This document shows, piece after piece, positions 17,698 to 19,808 of a DNA stretch of 19,808 bases (position 1 is the first letter of the stretch; each line of letters starts with the position of its first letter). Source of the DNA: Tritrichomonas foetus (lineage: Eukaryota; Parabasalia; Tritrichomonadida; Tritrichomonadidae); contig MLAK01000614.1 in assembly GCA_001839685.1 (NCBI GenBank), forward strand, positions 1 through 19,808, given 5' to 3'. The notes beneath the pieces were generated by a model that made no database searches, was not told the origin of the DNA, and saw only the letters and a program-made list of their open reading frames with translations. Both the position numbers and the translations under genes were made by a program.

Positions 17698-19654
17698 ATC
17701 AAATAAACCCAATCATTGTTGATTATTTAGTAATTCCATTTTTACTATGAATTTAAAAGAAATGTTAAGAATGTTTGGAAATATGATGAGTAATTTCATC
17801 AACATTTAATCTTTTCTGTATCTAGATTATTACCTATTCTAAAAGAGCAATTGGATCTATTATAGTACCTTATATCCCATTTTTTTACTCGGAAAGGCCA
17901 TATTTTGATGCATAAAGTTCACACTTTAACAATATAAATCACATACGAAGTGAAAATGTGTTCCAATATGATTAGAAGAAATTTACTCTCAATAGATGAT
18001 ATTCAATATAATGAGAAAATGAAATCTATAATTATTATTATATTCTTATTCTTATTATTTTGAAGATAGGCACTCATTAATCATAACATTTGTAGAACAA
18101 AATATGGAAGATTTACATTCTATTGATGAATTAGTACAAGGTAGATCATCAATTTGTATTGGATAACCCTTTGTTAATTGGGGAAATAATTGAAAATCTG
18201 TGATAAACGTTGAAATGTAAATTACGAATTAAGGGGAAAATTGTCTGTGTTTCTCATGAAAGCTGACGGAAAGAGAAAAAGATATTCAAATATAAAATAC
18301 ATTTTTGAAGAGACATATAATGCTTGTAGTTACAACGTTTCATATTCATACACTCATAGACATTCAACATCTAACAAATTGATGAATGACTTCTCACAAA
18401 CCTTAAATGAGATTATTCGAAAATAACAAAAATTGATTGCCTTCTTTCAAGGGACATATGATTTTATAAAACTGATGATTGTGACCAATAACTGATAACA
18501 AGGACATATGACTTTCAACAACTGTCAAACAGGATGAAATAGAATGACACTGTGACGAATGGCTGTGAATAAAAATTAGATTCTAATATACAGAAAAAAG
18601 TTAATAGAATTGATTAAAATCCTTTTTATATTAACCATGGATTACCATAATATCACTTTTCGATTAATTGGCTGTTGACTATTTACATTTCATACCAGAT
18701 CTTATTTGAAAAACATGGATTTATAAAATTCTAAAGCAGTAATGTCCGTTTCTTCTTATAATTTTAATGATCATCACTCATTTATTTCTAGATTTCTTCA
18801 AAATCATCCTTTAAAACAAATATAGAATCTTGAAAAAGACCTCAAAATTAACTAATAAATAATGGCATATGCACCAAACATTCTCATTGCATCTTTTATG
18901 TTTTAACTACATTAATTCTTTATTCACAGAGTGGCTATAAGTTTTAGTTAAAATTATTCCTGTTCTTCTTACATTAATTAATCCAAAAGATCATATTACA
19001 CTGCTGTGTAATGCATATATTTAATGAAATAGCACCTGTTTTCACTTCTGAACTTTCAACCAATACTAGAGAAGCTGTTCACAATTTCTATTCCATTTTT
19101 AATTAAATTAACACCTAAAATAAGCCTTTCATGTCATTAAATATTCTAAAATTGTATCATATATTACAACTACAATGAGTGGTTTACTAATTGATGTTAT
19201 TAAGCCACTTTTTAATAACATTTTGATTGCTTATGTAAAATCAAAACAGAGCTGTAGTTAGAAAGATTTTGTTGTCTTCAAAACTCTCATGTTGATGCAC
19301 TATTTAATCAAAAGTGTTTATTTACTTGATTATAATACAAGAAGCAATGAATTTGTTACCAAGAATAATTACTAGCCAATTGATCTTGTAACATTCAGAC
19401 TCTCTTCTGGCTATTTGTTTATGTCTACTTCACCAAATAATATTAATTTCAAAGAACCCGAAAACTAGTTATACACTGTTTTGACCATATCTATAACATA
19501 AAAAATTTTCTTCTTCATTATATCATCATTTTAAAATGATAATTCTCAATACTAAGAGCATACTTGTGGACTCATCATAAGAAATATAATGTTAAGATTG
19601 TCAATCTATGGAAGCGCAAATTTATAGTTACATAAGTACCAAAAAAATAGTATT
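17698..19654. other. Two-kilobase region without an intact gene
   Basis: No open frame here starts with ATG and exceeds about 56 codons, and no RNA gene is visible. Several short stretches look coding and end abruptly. The plus-strand frame at 18032-18163 includes EQNMEDLHSIDELVQGR. ATG at 18256 to the stop near 18424 gives 56 residues including MKADGKRKRYSNIKYIFEE. The frame at 18941-19021 (VKIIPVLLTLINPKDHITLL) appears continued in the next frame at 18978-19103 (FNEIAPVFTSELSTNTREAV). These could be decayed pieces of one or more helical-repeat genes, or chance. None is called as a gene. Confidence 0.4.
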
Positions 19655-19768
19655 ATACAATCTTCTTCATAACATACAATCTTCTTCATAACATACAATC
19701 TTCTTCATAACATACAATCTTCTTCATAACATACAATCTTCTTCATAACATACAATCTTCTTCATAAC
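19655..19768. repeat. 19-bp tandem repeat, six copies, at the contig end
   Basis: Six consecutive identical copies of ATACAATCTTCTTCATAAC begin at 19655, 19674, 19693, 19712, 19731 and 19750. The next unit starts (AT at 19769-19770) and is cut by adapter sequence, so the array continues beyond the assembled end and its true length is unknown. Confidence 0.95.
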
Positions 19769-19770
19769 AT

Positions 19771-19808
19771 CTGTCTCTTATACACATCTAGATGTGTATA
19801 AGAGCCAG
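19771..19808. other. Tn5/Nextera mosaic-end adapter, head-to-head pair (artefact)
   Basis: Bases 19771-19789 are CTGTCTCTTATACACATCT, the reverse complement of the 19-bp Tn5 mosaic end used in tagmentation libraries. Bases 19790-19808 are AGATGTGTATAAGAGCCAG, the forward mosaic end with one mismatch at 19805 (C for A). This is library adapter joined to the contig end, not genomic DNA and not a resident transposon. Confidence 0.97.

Noticed and set aside
19771..19808. A Tn5/IS50 insertion or a natural terminal inverted repeat
   Set aside because: Only the 19-bp mosaic ends used in library kits are present, back to back at the sequence end, with no transposase and no target duplication.

Overview
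The window is strongly AT-rich, and its long genes are intronless, read with the standard code and carry eukaryotic signalling and flagellar domains: TOR, phosphatidylinositol 4-kinase III-alpha, WW/MyTH4/RhoGAP, tetraspanin and a DM10 axonemal protein. This fits a flagellated, intron-poor protist. A parabasalid such as Tritrichomonas foetus is my best guess. That is an inference from gene content and style, not from a marker gene. It appears to be one whole contig or scaffold, because an open frame is cut at base 1 and sequencing adapter lies at the far end.

Layout from left to right. Bases 1-126 are a possible truncated 3' end of a plus-strand gene, facing a minus-strand tetraspanin gene (189-851) across a 26-bp perfect palindrome. 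A short divergent promoter region (852-1017) separates the tetraspanin from a plus-strand single-DM10, EFHC1/Rib72-like flagellar protein (1018-1593). That gene converges on a complete TOR kinase on the minus strand (1746-7934). About 1 kb of AT-rich DNA separates the TOR start from a divergent PI4KIII-alpha/Stt4-type kinase (9015-13232). After another 950-bp spacer come a Vilse/ARHGAP39-type protein with two WW-like modules, MyTH4 and RhoGAP (14189-16366), and a small basic protein of unknown function (16583-17140). From 17141 to the end there is no intact gene. That stretch holds a 21-bp tandem repeat duplicated around a single N, short coding-like pieces that may be gene decay, a 19-bp tandem repeat, and adapter sequence.

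Functionally, TOR (growth control), PI4KIII-alpha (plasma-membrane PI4P supply) and the RhoGAP (actin and Rho signalling) all act in membrane or cytoskeletal signalling. The tetraspanin is a membrane organiser and the DM10 protein a likely microtubule inner protein. There is no operon logic here: each gene has its own flanks, and the head-to-head pair of PI3K-superfamily kinases may be coincidental. The points most worth a second look are the DFG-to-DFS change and rapamycin-site substitutions in TOR, the WW modules lacking both tryptophans, the possible upstream extension of TOR, and two assembly artefacts (the N-flanked duplication and the Tn5 mosaic-end adapter). I found no clear new multi-gene system.
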